From Sporosarcina sp. ACRSL (GTDB taxonomy: Bacteria > Bacillota > Bacilli > Bacillales_A > Planococcaceae): DNA of 53,659 bases. Below are positions 8,314-16,309 of this stretch, one piece after another. Under the pieces are notes generated by a model. That model worked only from the letters and a program-made list of their open reading frames with translations, was not told the origin of the DNA and ran no database searches. The stretch is taken from positions 1 through 53,659 of the forward strand of contig NZ_JAKRNT010000018.1 in NCBI RefSeq assembly GCF_022346605.1, given 5' to 3'. A program made the position numbers and the translations under genes. How positions within the stretch are numbered: the first letter of the stretch is position 1; the number at the start of each line of letters is the position of its first letter.

Positions 8314-9149
8314 TATGCTTGCACCTCCACAATCGCTCTGTTAGTTAACCCTAAAGCTGCCTGCATTCCCCTTTGCAAAGTGCTTTTCGTTGTGAATTCT
8401 TGGAGGTCTATACCTAGGGCAACTATGGTCTGAGCAATTTCAGGTCGTATGCCGACAAGCATGCATTTCGCACCGACTAAACGCACCGCTTCTGCCGCTT
8501 GAATAATATGATGCGCTACCATTGTATCTACAACCGGAACTCCAGTTATATCGAGCAGCACGACTTCGGCACGCTGGCTCACAACGCCTTCCAGAAGGTT
8601 CTCCATGATCAATTTCGCCCGTTCCGTGTCGATCGTCCCGACGAGTGGCATGACCGAAATTTTGTCGAATACCGGTATTAACGACGCTGACAATTCTTGC
8701 AATGCAATCTTTTGCAAGCTGACTGTCCTTTCCCATTCCGTTGAATACGCCTCGATAATGCTTTCCCGAAGAGGGTTTATCCAATTTCTGAATACGAGAA
8801 TGAAAGGCCTTAAATTGCTTTCGTTGATGATTCCATTCTCCTCAAGAAATACAAAAACGACTTCCGAAAAGTTGTCGATTGCCTTATTCACAAATTTGAT
8901 CGTCCAGCCGAATCTGACGACTTTCTCGGTAAAGTCGTTGATCCTTTCGGTATTTGCGACCGTTACATTGGAGGGATCGGTAATATTGGAAGTCATAAGC
9001 TCCGCAAATTCCCTGCTTGTTTTTTCGACAAGATGTTCGGGCATGAAGTGGAAAAAACGTTCTCCTTTTTCTTCCTTCATTTTTGTTATCCAACGGCCAA
9101 TGATTTCATCCATGTTCTGATTGATGCCTTTTACCATAATTCTGTCCAT
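8313..9149 (-). CDS. rsbR: RsbR, stressosome co-antagonist (globin-like sensor plus STAS)
   Basis: This 278-aa protein has an N-terminal non-haem globin-like helical domain (about 1-140), a linker helix and a C-terminal STAS domain (about 155-270). The STAS domain includes [10 protein letters not shown] and [12 protein letters not shown], holding the two threonines phosphorylated by RsbT in the family. It is the sensory subunit of the stressosome. AGGAGG lies 12 nt ahead of the ATG, slightly long spacing, with a closer AGGA as an alternative. No other rsbR paralogue is in the window. A terminator separates it from mazF, so the operon must start within 9150-9255; no convincing promoter was identified there. 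Confidence 0.95.
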   Translation of the reverse strand: MDRIMVKGINQNMDEIIGRWITKMKEEKGERFFHFMPEHLVEKTSREFAELMTSNITDPSNVTVANTERINDFTEKVVRFGWTIKFVNKAIDNFSEVVFVFLEENGIINESNLRPFILVFRNWINPLRESIIEAYSTEWERTVSLQKIALQELSASLIPVFDKISVMPLVGTIDTERAKLIMENLLEGVVSQRAEVVLLDITGVPVVDTMVAHHIIQAAEAVRLVGAKCMLVGIRPEIAQTIVALGIDLQEFTTKSTLQRGMQAALGLTNRAIVEVQA

Positions 9150-9253
9150 ATGTTCCTAATGCCTCCTCGCCAAATTGAAAATCCCATACCCCCATTGTAC
9201 AGAAAAAAGTCGAATTGGACAGCAATTTCGATTATTATTGTCAGATCTTTTAA

Positions 9254-9292
9254 AAAACAAAAAAACACTTCGCAAAATTCCGAAGTGTTTTT
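9254..9292 (-). terminator. Terminator after mazEF
   Basis: A 12-bp stem, AAAAACACTTCG and CGAAGTGTTTTT, has an 8-nt loop (9261-9292). On the minus strand it is followed by a T-rich run. It separates the mazEF transcript from the sigB operon. Confidence 0.87.
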
Positions 9293-9302
9293 ACATATGT
9301 AT

Positions 9303-9653
9303 TCAAAATTTAACTAACCCGAAGCTTATTTCAAGCGCTTCGTCTACTTTTTCCATCAATGGTTCATCCAGATGGGTTATTTTATCCGTCAGCCTTGACT
9401 TGTCAATCGTGCGGACTTGTTCGAGCAGGATTACAGAATCCCGCTCGAACCCATATCGTTCCGCATCAATTTCGACATGCGTCGGCAATTTTGCTTTTTG
9501 GATTTGCGCAGTGATCGCCGCTACAATCACTGTCGGGCTGAACCGGTTGCCTATGTCGTTTTGGATGACCAGTACCGGTCTCGTCCCACCCTGTTCGGAA
9601 CCAACGACGGGTGACAGGTCTGCAAAAAAGACGTCCCCACGTTTTATTGCCAA
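9303..9653 (-). CDS. mazF: MazF/EndoA mRNA interferase toxin
   Basis: This 116-aa protein is nearly identical in motif layout to B. subtilis Endo[21 protein letters not shown] and [12 protein letters not shown] form the N-terminal SH3-like fold, and VIVAAITAQ holds the conserved catalytic-region threonine. The family cleaves mRNA at UACAU in Bacillus. The start is TTG at 9653, with GGAGG overlapping the mazE stop 8 nt upstream, so toxin translation depends on antitoxin translation. It is followed by a strong terminator. Confidence 0.95.
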   Translation of the reverse strand: MAIKRGDVFFADLSPVVGSEQGGTRPVLVIQNDIGNRFSPTVIVAAITAQIQKAKLPTHVEIDAERYGFERDSVILLEQVRTIDKSRLTDKITHLDEPLMEKVDEALEISFGLVKF

Positions 9654-9657
9654 CTTT

Positions 9658-9924
9658 TCATCCTCCGCTTACGAGTCGTTCCACCGTATGCTGGGCTTCG
9701 AGTTCCGCATGCAAGCATTCCTTTGCAATTCGTAAGTTGATTTGCGACATTTCAACATAGCCGATCATCATCGCTTCACGAATCGTATCCGCTTCACGAT
9801 CAGTCATATACCGCTTTGTTGAAACATAAACGAATTCTCCGCGCTCCGACTCCTGATGGACGGCCGTATGTTCAATTTCATTCCCTTTAGATACTTTTAC
9901 GATTTTTATGTTTTTCTCTCGCAA
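9658..9924 (-). CDS. mazE: MazE/EndoAI-type antitoxin, divergent N terminus
   Basis: This 88-aa protein occupies the antitoxin position directly before mazF. The C-terminal half ([16 protein letters not shown], then [16 protein letters not shown]) closely matches the toxin-binding tail of B. subtilis EndoAI. The N-terminal half does not show the usual ribbon-helix-helix pattern of that protein; it reads [21 protein letters not shown] at 9924 is preferred because GGAGG is 8 nt upstream; the GTG at 9933 lies inside the Shine-Dalgarno. The identity as antitoxin is firm from context and tail; whether it still binds DNA is uncertain. Confidence 0.88.
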   Translation of the reverse strand: MREKNIKIVKVSKGNEIEHTAVHQESERGEFVYVSTKRYMTDREADTIREAMMIGYVEMSQINLRIAKECLHAELEAQHTVERLVSGG

Positions 9925-10095
9925 TTCTAGCACCTCCGACAGACCCCGTTCCCTCGATCGATTCTATTCAAAGTCTATCTTACCATTGAACTTCGACAAT
10001 GAGAAGACAAAGAAGGATTTTTATTGACAAGAATCTTCAAATAAAGGTGCCTTTTGTCGAAAGTTGGAACTGTATACATCTTATCCATGTGAGGT

Positions 10096-11199
10096 TCAAT
10101 ATATTCTCGGAATTCGTTTTCCAATTGTAACCGCAATTTCATATGGAATCGTCCCGAGCCGGTCTGCCCATTCTTCTATTGTGATCTCCTCGTCGCCTTG
10201 TCGGCCGATCAACGTCACTTTCTCCCCGACTTGTAATTCACGCGGCAGCTTCACCATGCATTGATCCATGCAAATTTTACCGACAATCGGCATCCGTTCG
10301 CCTGCAATCAATACTTCCTGTCCGCGAAGGCCACGTTTCAAGCCGTCAGCATACCCGATCGGCAACGTGCCGATCCATTCATCCTGCTCCGTTACATATG
10401 TTGCCCCGTAGCTGATCGAACTGCCCTTTTCTAGCTTTTTCACGTATGCCAATTCCGTTTCGAGCGTGAGTGCTTTCTGTAATTTAAACGGCAATTTCTT
10501 CTCGACGTAAACTGAAGGGGCGATTCCATACAGGCTGACGCCAAACCGGACAGCATCAAGTGCATATTGTGGATAAAGCAGTGTGGCCGCACTATTCGAT
10601 GCATGCACAAGCGGAGGCTTTTGCGGGAATTTATTGACCAATTCCATGAATCGATTGAATTGCTCCTCCGTTTTGCTAGGATCCTTCTCATCTGCGCATG
10701 CAAAATGAGTGAATGTCCCTTCTAAACGGATGGATTGCGTTCCTTCGAGCACTTCAACAATTTTCTGTAACTCGTTTTCATTCCGGAGTCCAATCCTACC
10801 CATGCCGCTGTCTATTTTCACGTGAACGTTCAAGGGATGACCTGTTCCTGCTACCATTTCTGCAGCTTTGCGAAGCCACTCGGCATCCGAGACAGTAACG
10901 TGGATGTCGAGTTCTGCAGCCTTTTCAGCAAATCCCACCGGAGACGGGCCCATGACAAGAATATCGCCAGTAATACCCCCATCACGCAATTGTAAGGCCT
11001 CATCAGGCGTCGCAACCGACACCATCCGGGCCCCCGCCTCGATTGCAGCGCGTGCTACTTCAACCTCCCCATGCCCATAGCCGTCCGCTTTCACGACGGC
11101 TATGATAGATGTATGGCGAGGCAAATATTGTTTCAAATTGTTGATGTTCTCTTGTATCGCTTGTAACTTGACGGTTGCTTTCGTTGGACGATAGTGCAT
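10096..11199 (-). CDS. alr: Alanine racemase
   Basis: This 367-aa fold-type III PLP enzyme converts L-Ala to D-Ala for peptidoglycan. Lys37 in VVKADGYGHG is the PLP lysine, and the C-terminal beta domain contains ISYGATY with the catalytic tyrosine and CMDQCMV. ATG at 11199 is chosen because AGAGGG sits 7 nt upstream; a longer in-frame reading from 11256 has no ribosome site. It lies upstream of mazEF and downstream of ydcC, as in B. subtilis. The D-Ala it makes feeds Ddl and MurF encoded about 8-10 kb away. Confidence 0.96.
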   Translation of the reverse strand: MHYRPTKATVKLQAIQENINNLKQYLPRHTSIIAVVKADGYGHGEVEVARAAIEAGARMVSVATPDEALQLRDGGITGDILVMGPSPVGFAEKAAELDIHVTVSDAEWLRKAAEMVAGTGHPLNVHVKIDSGMGRIGLRNENELQKIVEVLEGTQSIRLEGTFTHFACADEKDPSKTEEQFNRFMELVNKFPQKPPLVHASNSAATLLYPQYALDAVRFGVSLYGIAPSVYVEKKLPFKLQKALTLETELAYVKKLEKGSSISYGATYVTEQDEWIGTLPIGYADGLKRGLRGQEVLIAGERMPIVGKICMDQCMVKLPRELQVGEKVTLIGRQGDEEITIEEWADRLGTIPYEIAVTIGKRIPRIY

Positions 11200-11275
11200 T
11201 GGAATCCCTCTTTTTTCTCTAGTTGTCGTCTCTATTATCCGTCCTACTGGCATCATCCGTCAATTAATGTTCTAA

Positions 11276-12271
11276 TTATTTGCTACTTTCAGGAGACATG
11301 GAGGACGCTACTTCGATCAGTTCGTCAGGCGTCAATGTGGAAGAGGCAACGAAGAAAGCCACACCATCTTGCTCCCAACGAATCGAGTTTGCGGTCAATG
11401 CCGCCACTGCGAAACCAAGGTCGACCGGATCCCCTTCAATGGACACTGGCAACTGATTGTCCGGTGTTTCAGCCGGCTCTTGTACGACGACAAACTCTTT
11501 ATCTCCGCCACCGTATGTCATGAATGACCGCATTCCTTTTTCTGTTGGAACCGTTTCCTCTTCAAGGACTGTTCCATTCCAATCCAAATTCGGGTAGTAC
11601 CTCATCATGCCCGTTTGTTCAGATTGTGATTTTTTCTCGGACGGAGGAGCTTCCATATCGACTTTATATTCAGCTGGCTTATGTTCTAAACCAAGTGTAA
11701 TTTTATTGAACGTCACACGGATCTTCTCTTCTTTGTTTTCATCCATGACGGATACGTATCTCGGCAACAATGTTTTCTTATCAATATGGATTTGCTGAGT
11801 CGGAAGAACTTTTTTATGATTGTTCCGGGATGCTGTTTCAAATATATACATATTATCCTTTTCGACCATCGTGGAATTCTTATCCGCCTTTATGTCGTCC
11901 GACAACGTGCCGATCAAGTATGGCATGCTGTTTTGTGTCGGCCAATCACTTTGGAATTTATACGTTTTTCCGAGTGACGGAGTGATGACAAAAACGCCTT
12001 CTTCATTTCTGACGATCATTTGTGAGTCTTGGCTGCCTGCCTGTGCAACATTGACTTTGTAAAAATCGGGCTTCGTATGCCAAACAACTACGTCGTACGT
12101 TCTCGGTTCAGAACCTGTCTTAATTTCCATCGTCGCTTGCAATTCGTACCCTTTCGTCTCGTTCCACTTCCCACTGAGCTTCTTCATGACATCCTCTTTA
12201 GACGGTGATCCACAAGCTGCTAGTAGTGCCATGATCGCAACTAGCAATAAAACAAAAATTCGGCTGCGCAT
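11276..12271 (-). CDS. ydcC: YdcC-like lipoprotein (LolA/RseB-like fold)
   Basis: This 331-aa exported lipoprotein has a charged n-region (MRSRIF), a hydrophobic stretch and lipobox LLAAC with Cys20. The body resembles the LolA/MucB-RseB-like beta fold annotated for B. subtilis YdcC. The gene position between acpS and alr matches. The molecular function is unknown; the family is associated with sporulation in the mother cell. The ATG at 12271 has AAAGG 9 nt upstream; an ATG three codons earlier touches the Shine-Dalgarno. A SigE-like promoter lies just upstream. Confidence 0.88.
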   Translation of the reverse strand: MRSRIFVLLLVAIMALLAACGSPSKEDVMKKLSGKWNETKGYELQATMEIKTGSEPRTYDVVVWHTKPDFYKVNVAQAGSQDSQMIVRNEEGVFVITPSLGKTYKFQSDWPTQNSMPYLIGTLSDDIKADKNSTMVEKDNMYIFETASRNNHKKVLPTQQIHIDKKTLLPRYVSVMDENKEEKIRVTFNKITLGLEHKPAEYKVDMEAPPSEKKSQSEQTGMMRYYPNLDWNGTVLEEETVPTEKGMRSFMTYGGGDKEFVVVQEPAETPDNQLPVSIEGDPVDLGFAVAALTANSIRWEQDGVAFFVASSTLTPDELIEVASSMSPESSK

Positions 12272-12306
12272 ACAGTTCATCCTTTCTCATTTCAATCGGG
12301 TAGGTC

Positions 12307-12335
12307 ATCTTATGAGAGTGGACAGTCATTTATGC
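12307..12335 (-). promoter_or_regulatory. Candidate SigE-type promoter of ydcC
   Basis: On the minus strand, GCATAAAT (12328-12335), 13 nt and CATAAGAT (12307-12314) resemble the mother-cell SigE consensus GKCATATT/CATACAMT. The position is 36 bp ahead of the ydcC start. The match is good but not perfect. Confidence 0.45.
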
Positions 12336-12415
12336 AAGCTTGTTTACATTGGAATTTTATTTCTTAAATCAATTACGTCTTGACGTAATTGCGTCCGGAT
12401 TTTTATCGAGCTTGA

Positions 12416-12477
12416 GGCCTACAGGATGTAGGTCATGCAGTCGTCGCGACAGGATGTCGCAATTTTAGACTACCTTC
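12416..12477 (-). ncRNA. Bacillaceae-1-like structured element, copy A
   Basis: There are two hairpins on the minus strand. One is GCGAC-ATCCT-GTCGC (12446-12460), enclosed by an imperfect outer stem (AGTC/GACT). The other is CCTAC-ATCCT-GTAGG (12418-12432). Both pentaloops fit RTCCT, the diagnostic loop of the published Bacillaceae-1 RNA motif as I recall it. It is flanked by inverted CGGATTTTTA (12396-12405) and TAAAAATCCG (12488-12497). An additional 9-bp palindrome, AATTACGTC and GACGTAATT, lies at 12371-12390. Confidence 0.65.
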
Positions 12478-12518
12478 CTAACTCCTTTAAAAATCCGTGA
12501 CATCCGCCGGAGGCATTA

Positions 12519-12580
12519 GGCCAACGTGATGTTGGTCACTCAGGCGTTGCCGCAGGACGCGGCGCCCTTAGCCTGAGTTC
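12519..12580 (-). ncRNA. Bacillaceae-1-like structured element, copy B
   Basis: This has the same layout as copy A, about 100 bp away. Inner stem GCCGC-GTCCT-GCGGC (12549-12563) sits inside a 7-bp outer stem CTCAGGC/GCCTGAG. A second hairpin is CCAAC-ATCAC-GTTGG (12521-12535). Stem bases differ from copy A but pairing is kept. A further hairpin CCAGC/GCTGG lies at 12587-12603, right after the acpS stop. The two copies fill the 324-bp gap between acpS and ydcC. Confidence 0.65.
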
Positions 12581-12604
12581 CCCTGTCCAGCGGTGTTTGC
12601 TGGA

Positions 12605-12955
12605 TTAAGTCAATATGACTTGCGCTGCTGCGACCGTACGAGTGTGGGTGATCGACACGAAGCCGGTGACTTCCTTGCCGTCAAAACATAATACCGGTTT
12701 CCCTGAAGGCTCCTTCAAAATTTCAATTTGCTCGAACCGGCAGCCTTCCCCGATTCCTGTACCTCTTGCTTTGGCGAATGCTTCTTTTGCGGCAAATCGT
12801 CCTGCGAGAAATTCGATCCTCCGGTGCCCCGGCAGCGCTTCATACATTTGTAGCTCTTTATGAGACAGGATGCGCAACCTGAATTTATCCGATCTTTCAT
12901 CCAATCGGGCGATGCGATCTAATTCCACAATATCTAATCCGATGCCTGTTATCAT
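12605..12955 (-). CDS. acpS: Holo-[acyl-carrier-protein] synthase
   Basis: This 116-aa AcpS-type phosphopantetheinyl transferase moves 4'-phosphopantetheine from CoA to the ACP serine. The Mg-binding Asp8 is in GIGLDIVELDRI, and the second motif FAAKEAFAKARGTGIG carries the conserved Glu and Lys. The length is usual for the family trimer. It starts with ATG and has AAAGGAAC upstream. It is divergent from the rhomboid gene and upstream of ydcC, as in B. subtilis. Confidence 0.96.
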   Translation of the reverse strand: MITGIGLDIVELDRIARLDERSDKFRLRILSHKELQMYEALPGHRRIEFLAGRFAAKEAFAKARGTGIGEGCRFEQIEILKEPSGKPVLCFDGKEVTGFVSITHTRTVAAAQVILT

Positions 12956-12998
12956 TGTCTTAGTTCCTTTCTTGCAATGTTTTACGAGTAGTTCGCAC

Positions 12999-13027
12999 TT
13001 CTTATCCGTTCATAAACTATGTATAAT
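12999..13027 (+). promoter_or_regulatory. Candidate promoter of the rhomboid gene
   Basis: TTCTTA (12999-13004), 17 nt and TATAAT (13022-13027) lie 24 bp before the start codon. The -10 is perfect and the -35 is weak. Confidence 0.5.
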
Positions 13028-13050
13028 AAATACAAAGGTTAGGTGAAAAT

Positions 13051-13653
13051 ATGTTTATTCGAAGAGAGAGCTTTTCCCAATACATTCGTTTGTATCCATT
13101 GGTATCCACATTGCTTGCGATTAATATACTTGTTTTCATTGTAACGGGCCTTCCGTTTCAAGGGAGCCAACAATTATATTATACGGGAATGGGCATCAAT
13201 TATATGATATCGGAAGGTGAATGGTGGCGGTTGATCACTCCGATGTTTTTACATGCCGGGCTGATGCATCTTCTATTCAATATGTTCTCCTTATTCATCT
13301 TCGGGCCAGAACTTGAGCGGGTTGCAGGCAAGGCGCGCTTCCTGACAATTTATTTACTTTCGGGTGTTTTTGCGAATATCGCCTACTTCTTTCTCGGGAA
13401 TGATCTCATACCCCATGTAGGGGCAAGCGGAGCGATTTTCGGTATCTTCGGTGCATTTGGCGCACTCGTCTACTATACGAAAAATGCTTTTCCACAACTA
13501 CGACAAATCATTGTGCCCATCATCGTCATTAGCGTGATTATGACGTTCCTTCAACCCGGCGTCAATGTTATCGGACATATTGCAGGACTGATCGTCGGCT
13601 TCATCATCGGGTTAAGCTATTTTCATCCGAAAAGAATCATTAGTTGGCGATAA
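13051..13653 (+). CDS. ydcA: Rhomboid family intramembrane serine protease
   Basis: This 200-aa membrane protein has about six transmembrane helices. The catalytic dyad is visible: Ser126 in GASGAIFG and His176 in GHIAGL. The HxxxN-type motif HLLFNM (about 73-78) is also present. It is predicted to cleave transmembrane substrates inside the membrane; the substrate is unknown. The ATG has TAGGTG 6 nt upstream. It corresponds to ydcA, divergent from acpS in B. subtilis. It is followed immediately by a five-unit hairpin repeat array. Confidence 0.93.
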   Translation: MFIRRESFSQYIRLYPLVSTLLAINILVFIVTGLPFQGSQQLYYTGMGINYMISEGEWWRLITPMFLHAGLMHLLFNMFSLFIFGPELERVAGKARFLTIYLLSGVFANIAYFFLGNDLIPHVGASGAIFGIFGAFGALVYYTKNAFPQLRQIIVPIIVISVIMTFLQPGVNVIGHIAGLIVGFIIGLSYFHPKRIISWR

Positions 13654-13668
13654 AAACAAAAGCGAAAG

Positions 13669-13999
13669 CCGTTACGAAGAACGGCTTTTGCGAGTAAAAG
13701 CGTAGCGTTACGAGCACATCTTTGCACTACCGTTACGAAGAACGGCTTTTGCGAGTAAAAGCGTAGCGTTACGAGCACATCTTTGCACTACCGTCACGAA
13801 GAACGGCTTTTGCGAGTAAAAGCGCAGCGTTAAGAGCACATCTTTGCACTACCGTCACGAAGAACGGCTTTTGCGAGTGAAAGCGCAGCGTTAAGAGCAC
13901 ATCTTTGCACTACCGTCACGAAGAACGGCTTTTGCGAGCAATGTTTTCTGCGACCCTAAGGGAGCATAAGCGTAGCGTTGCGAGCACATCTTTGCACTA
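13669..13999 (+). repeat. 61-bp hairpin repeat, five units (locus 1)
   Basis: Units begin at 13669, 13730, 13791, 13852 and 13913, exactly 61 bp apart. Each starts CCGTNACGAAGAACGGCTTT and ends GAGCACATCTTTGCACTA. Within a unit, GCCGT/ACGGC forms a hairpin followed by TTTT, then comes a GTAAAAGC-type segment and a CGTA-GCGT-TACG mini-hairpin. The fifth unit carries an insertion of about 25 bp. It fills the gap between rhomboid (plus) and ydbT (minus). Confidence 0.95.
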
Positions 14000-14020
14000 G
14001 CCTCCACCATTAGATAAATT

Positions 14021-14048
14021 AAAAGCCTGCGAGCGCTCGCAGGCTTTT
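14021..14048. terminator. Bidirectional terminator
   Basis: A perfect 28-bp palindrome, AAAAGCCTGCGAGC then GCTCGCAGGCTTTT, is flanked by T-rich tails. It ends the ydbS-ydbT transcript on the minus strand and any read-through from the plus strand. Confidence 0.88.
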
Positions 14049-15572
14049 TTATTCTGCCGATTTACCTTTTTCATACCAATTCAAAATCTTCTCCGCCTCT
14101 TCGACATCCATATGATGCACCCCCGCATGGTAGCAGCCCATGCCGGATTTGACATTCGCGATGACTGTCGCAACGCCTTTCCGTTTGTGGAAGTAGCTTT
14201 GCTTCATCTCCATTGACTGTATTCTTTTCTTCATCGTATAAGCCGTCTGCAAGCTAAACAATCTGAAGCGCATAATGAGCTGGTTTCCGACGACATCATA
14301 CGACGCCGAGCGATGCTGCCATATGCCGTACGCGATGACGACGGGAATGAGCGCGAGCGAAAACAGGCCGTATGGGAAGAAGAAATAGATGAGGGCCCCG
14401 ATGACCGGCACCATCCAAAGGAAATCAATGCGGTAATAGAACGGGCGACCTTTCGGCGTGAGCTTTTTCGCCGGTTCCTCCAAATGTAAATCCGGAAAAA
14501 TTTCTTGCAAATACGTTTCTACTTGATCCTTTTTCACGAGCGGGAATAAATTGATTTTGGAGCTGAGGCCGATACTTCCTCCCGCACTATGGAGCGAGAC
14601 GGATACATAGCCGAATAGCTTTCGGAACGGGTTCTCGACGAGCACGACACTTTGAATCCGTTTCAGCGGGACGGTCACTCGTTTTTTCTCGAGCAGTCCT
14701 CTCGTAATGATGATATCTTCTTTGTCCAACGCGACCGTAAATTTATAATGGGACAGGAACGTCATCGCGACGGATAAGACCCAGACGAAAAGGAACCCAA
14801 GAAAAATGGCAGCCGCCACGATAAGCGCACCGAATTTGATGAATGCTGAAATCTCTTCATACATCCATTCGAACGGAATGAGATCCGCAAATTGGGATAA
14901 GAAGATGGCAACCCCGGACAAGATGACGCCAATACCTCCCGATGTGGTCGCAAGGACGAATAGATCCTTCGTCGACATCGTGAAAATCCGCCGAAGAGCG
15001 GATTCCTCTTCAGCCGGCTGCTCATACATCCCCTCAAAAGCGGCCTCTTCGCCATCCAATCCGGGCGTAGCCTTCTTCCGCCGTTTCGCTTCGGCCATCT
15101 CCATTTCAACCCGTTTTGCAGCTTCTTTCGTAATGGCGGTCAGTTCCCCTTCCGCCTGCTTCTGTGATGAGCTCCCCGCCGTTTCCACTTTCACTTTGAC
15201 GAGCCCGAACGGTCGATGGAAAATCCCTTCCGTATAATCCAAGCTTTGAATGCGGTCGAATGGAATATAGCGTTTCTTTTTGACGAATAAACCCGATTCG
15301 ATTCGAAGCTCATCATCCTCGAACCAATACTCGAACCGTCTCCATTTCACAATTCCCGCGATTGCCAATCCGATGATTAATGCGCCGAAGATGATGAAGG
15401 ACAAATAATCCACGTACCAAAGTCCGGTCATTTCGCCTTTCCATCCGCCTTGAAAGCCATTCACGAAAATCAAAGCAAGAAGTGGTAGGATCGCTTCTTT
15501 CACTGTTTTAAGCACTTCGATAATTGCGGTAATCCAATGCAGTTTATAACGTTGTTGTTGTTCAGACATCAT
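14049..15572 (-). CDS. ydbT: YdbT-like membrane protein with three bacterial PH domains
   Basis: This 507-aa membrane protein has three repeats of the DUF304/bPH_2 fold. Their cores are YIPFDRIQSLDY (about 100-112), VTVPLKRIQSVVLV (about 300) and MKKRIQSMEMKQ (about 445). These are separated by pairs of transmembrane helices. A charged linker (about 150-205) follows the first PH domain. The function of the YdbS/YdbT pair is not firmly known. Two adjacent ATGs overlap the ydbS stop (15572 and 15569); GGTGGCGG precedes them. It is co-transcribed with ydbS. Confidence 0.87.
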   Translation of the reverse strand: MMSEQQQRYKLHWITAIIEVLKTVKEAILPLLALIFVNGFQGGWKGEMTGLWYVDYLSFIIFGALIIGLAIAGIVKWRRFEYWFEDDELRIESGLFVKKKRYIPFDRIQSLDYTEGIFHRPFGLVKVKVETAGSSSQKQAEGELTAITKEAAKRVEMEMAEAKRRKKATPGLDGEEAAFEGMYEQPAEEESALRRIFTMSTKDLFVLATTSGGIGVILSGVAIFLSQFADLIPFEWMYEEISAFIKFGALIVAAAIFLGFLFVWVLSVAMTFLSHYKFTVALDKEDIIITRGLLEKKRVTVPLKRIQSVVLVENPFRKLFGYVSVSLHSAGGSIGLSSKINLFPLVKKDQVETYLQEIFPDLHLEEPAKKLTPKGRPFYYRIDFLWMVPVIGALIYFFFPYGLFSLALIPVVIAYGIWQHRSASYDVVGNQLIMRFRLFSLQTAYTMKKRIQSMEMKQSYFHKRKGVATVIANVKSGMGCYHAGVHHMDVEEAEKILNWYEKGKSAE

Positions 15573-16041
15573 CTTCCGCCACCCTTGCCAGAACAGAAAT
15601 CCTACCGCGCAGTTCATCAGCTTCCTCTACGACTAACGCAGGAATTGTATGAACCGTCGCAGCCGTCGAAATCGAAATTTCAGCTAATTTATATTTCCGT
15701 AAAATTGGCCCTTGAGATGTGTCGACGTGTTGGACACGCACCATCGGGATCAACGTCCGCTTCACGATGAAAAGACCGTGCTGTAATTCGATTTCAGACT
15801 CCCTTACTTCATAACGCCAGCGGAGCCATCTCACCTTCGGGAATAAAAAGACCATGAAATAGGCAAATAACACAAGAACAATCGCTTCAATCGGATAAAT
15901 CCACCACGGCCATTCGAATATGTATACGAGCACACCGCCGCCGATAGCGACCAATGCGAGAATGATCGTTTGAATCCAGCCGTATAATCGCCATACTTTT
16001 AACCCTTTTTTCGAAATACGATTTGCTGGTTGAGCTCTCAT
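15562..16041 (-). CDS. ydbS: YdbS-like small membrane protein with one PH domain
   Basis: This 159-aa protein has two transmembrane helices (about 22-65, TIILALVAIGGG and YPIEAIVLVLFAYF). A DUF304/bPH_2 domain with LIPMVRVQHVDTSQGPILRK follows. It partners YdbT, whose start overlaps its stop. ATG at 16041 is chosen because AAAGAGGTG lies 7 nt upstream. The reading frame stays open upstream to 16182 only because it crosses the 62-bp repeat, so a longer call would be an artefact. Confidence 0.87.
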   Translation of the reverse strand: MRAQPANRISKKGLKVWRLYGWIQTIILALVAIGGGVLVYIFEWPWWIYPIEAIVLVLFAYFMVFLFPKVRWLRWRYEVRESEIELQHGLFIVKRTLIPMVRVQHVDTSQGPILRKYKLAEISISTAATVHTIPALVVEEADELRGRISVLARVAEDDV

Positions 16042-16132
16042 TTCCATACACCTCTTTCTCTTCTTCCATTGTATACGTAGTGAGGCTGAAAATGTTTCAT
16101 TATAATAAAAAAAGCGAAGGGCGCATGCCAAA

Positions 16133-16252
16133 GCCGTCACGAAGAACGGCTTTTGCGAGCACAAGCGCAGCGTTGCGAGCACATCTTTGCACTAGCCGTC
16201 ACGTAGAACGGCTTTTGCGAGTAAAAGCGTAGCGTTACGAGCACATATTTTA
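16133..16252 (+). repeat. 62-bp hairpin repeat, two units (locus 2)
   Basis: Units begin at 16133 and 16195 with GCCGTCACG. The first reads CGCA-GCGT-TGCG where the second reads CGTA-GCGT-TACG, so the mini-hairpin pairing is conserved through paired changes. The second unit is truncated at its right end. Confidence 0.93.
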
Positions 16253-16265
16253 GAAGCCTTAAATA

Positions 16266-16306
16266 AAAAAATCCCCGGGGATGAAATTATCATCTCCCAG
16301 GGATTA
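16266..16306 (-). terminator. Terminator of cshA
   Basis: On the minus strand, AATCCCTGGGAGATGA, a short loop and TTCATCCCCGGGGATT form an imperfect long stem followed by TTTTTT. It lies just after the cshA stop. Confidence 0.82.
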
Positions 16307-16309
16307 TTA

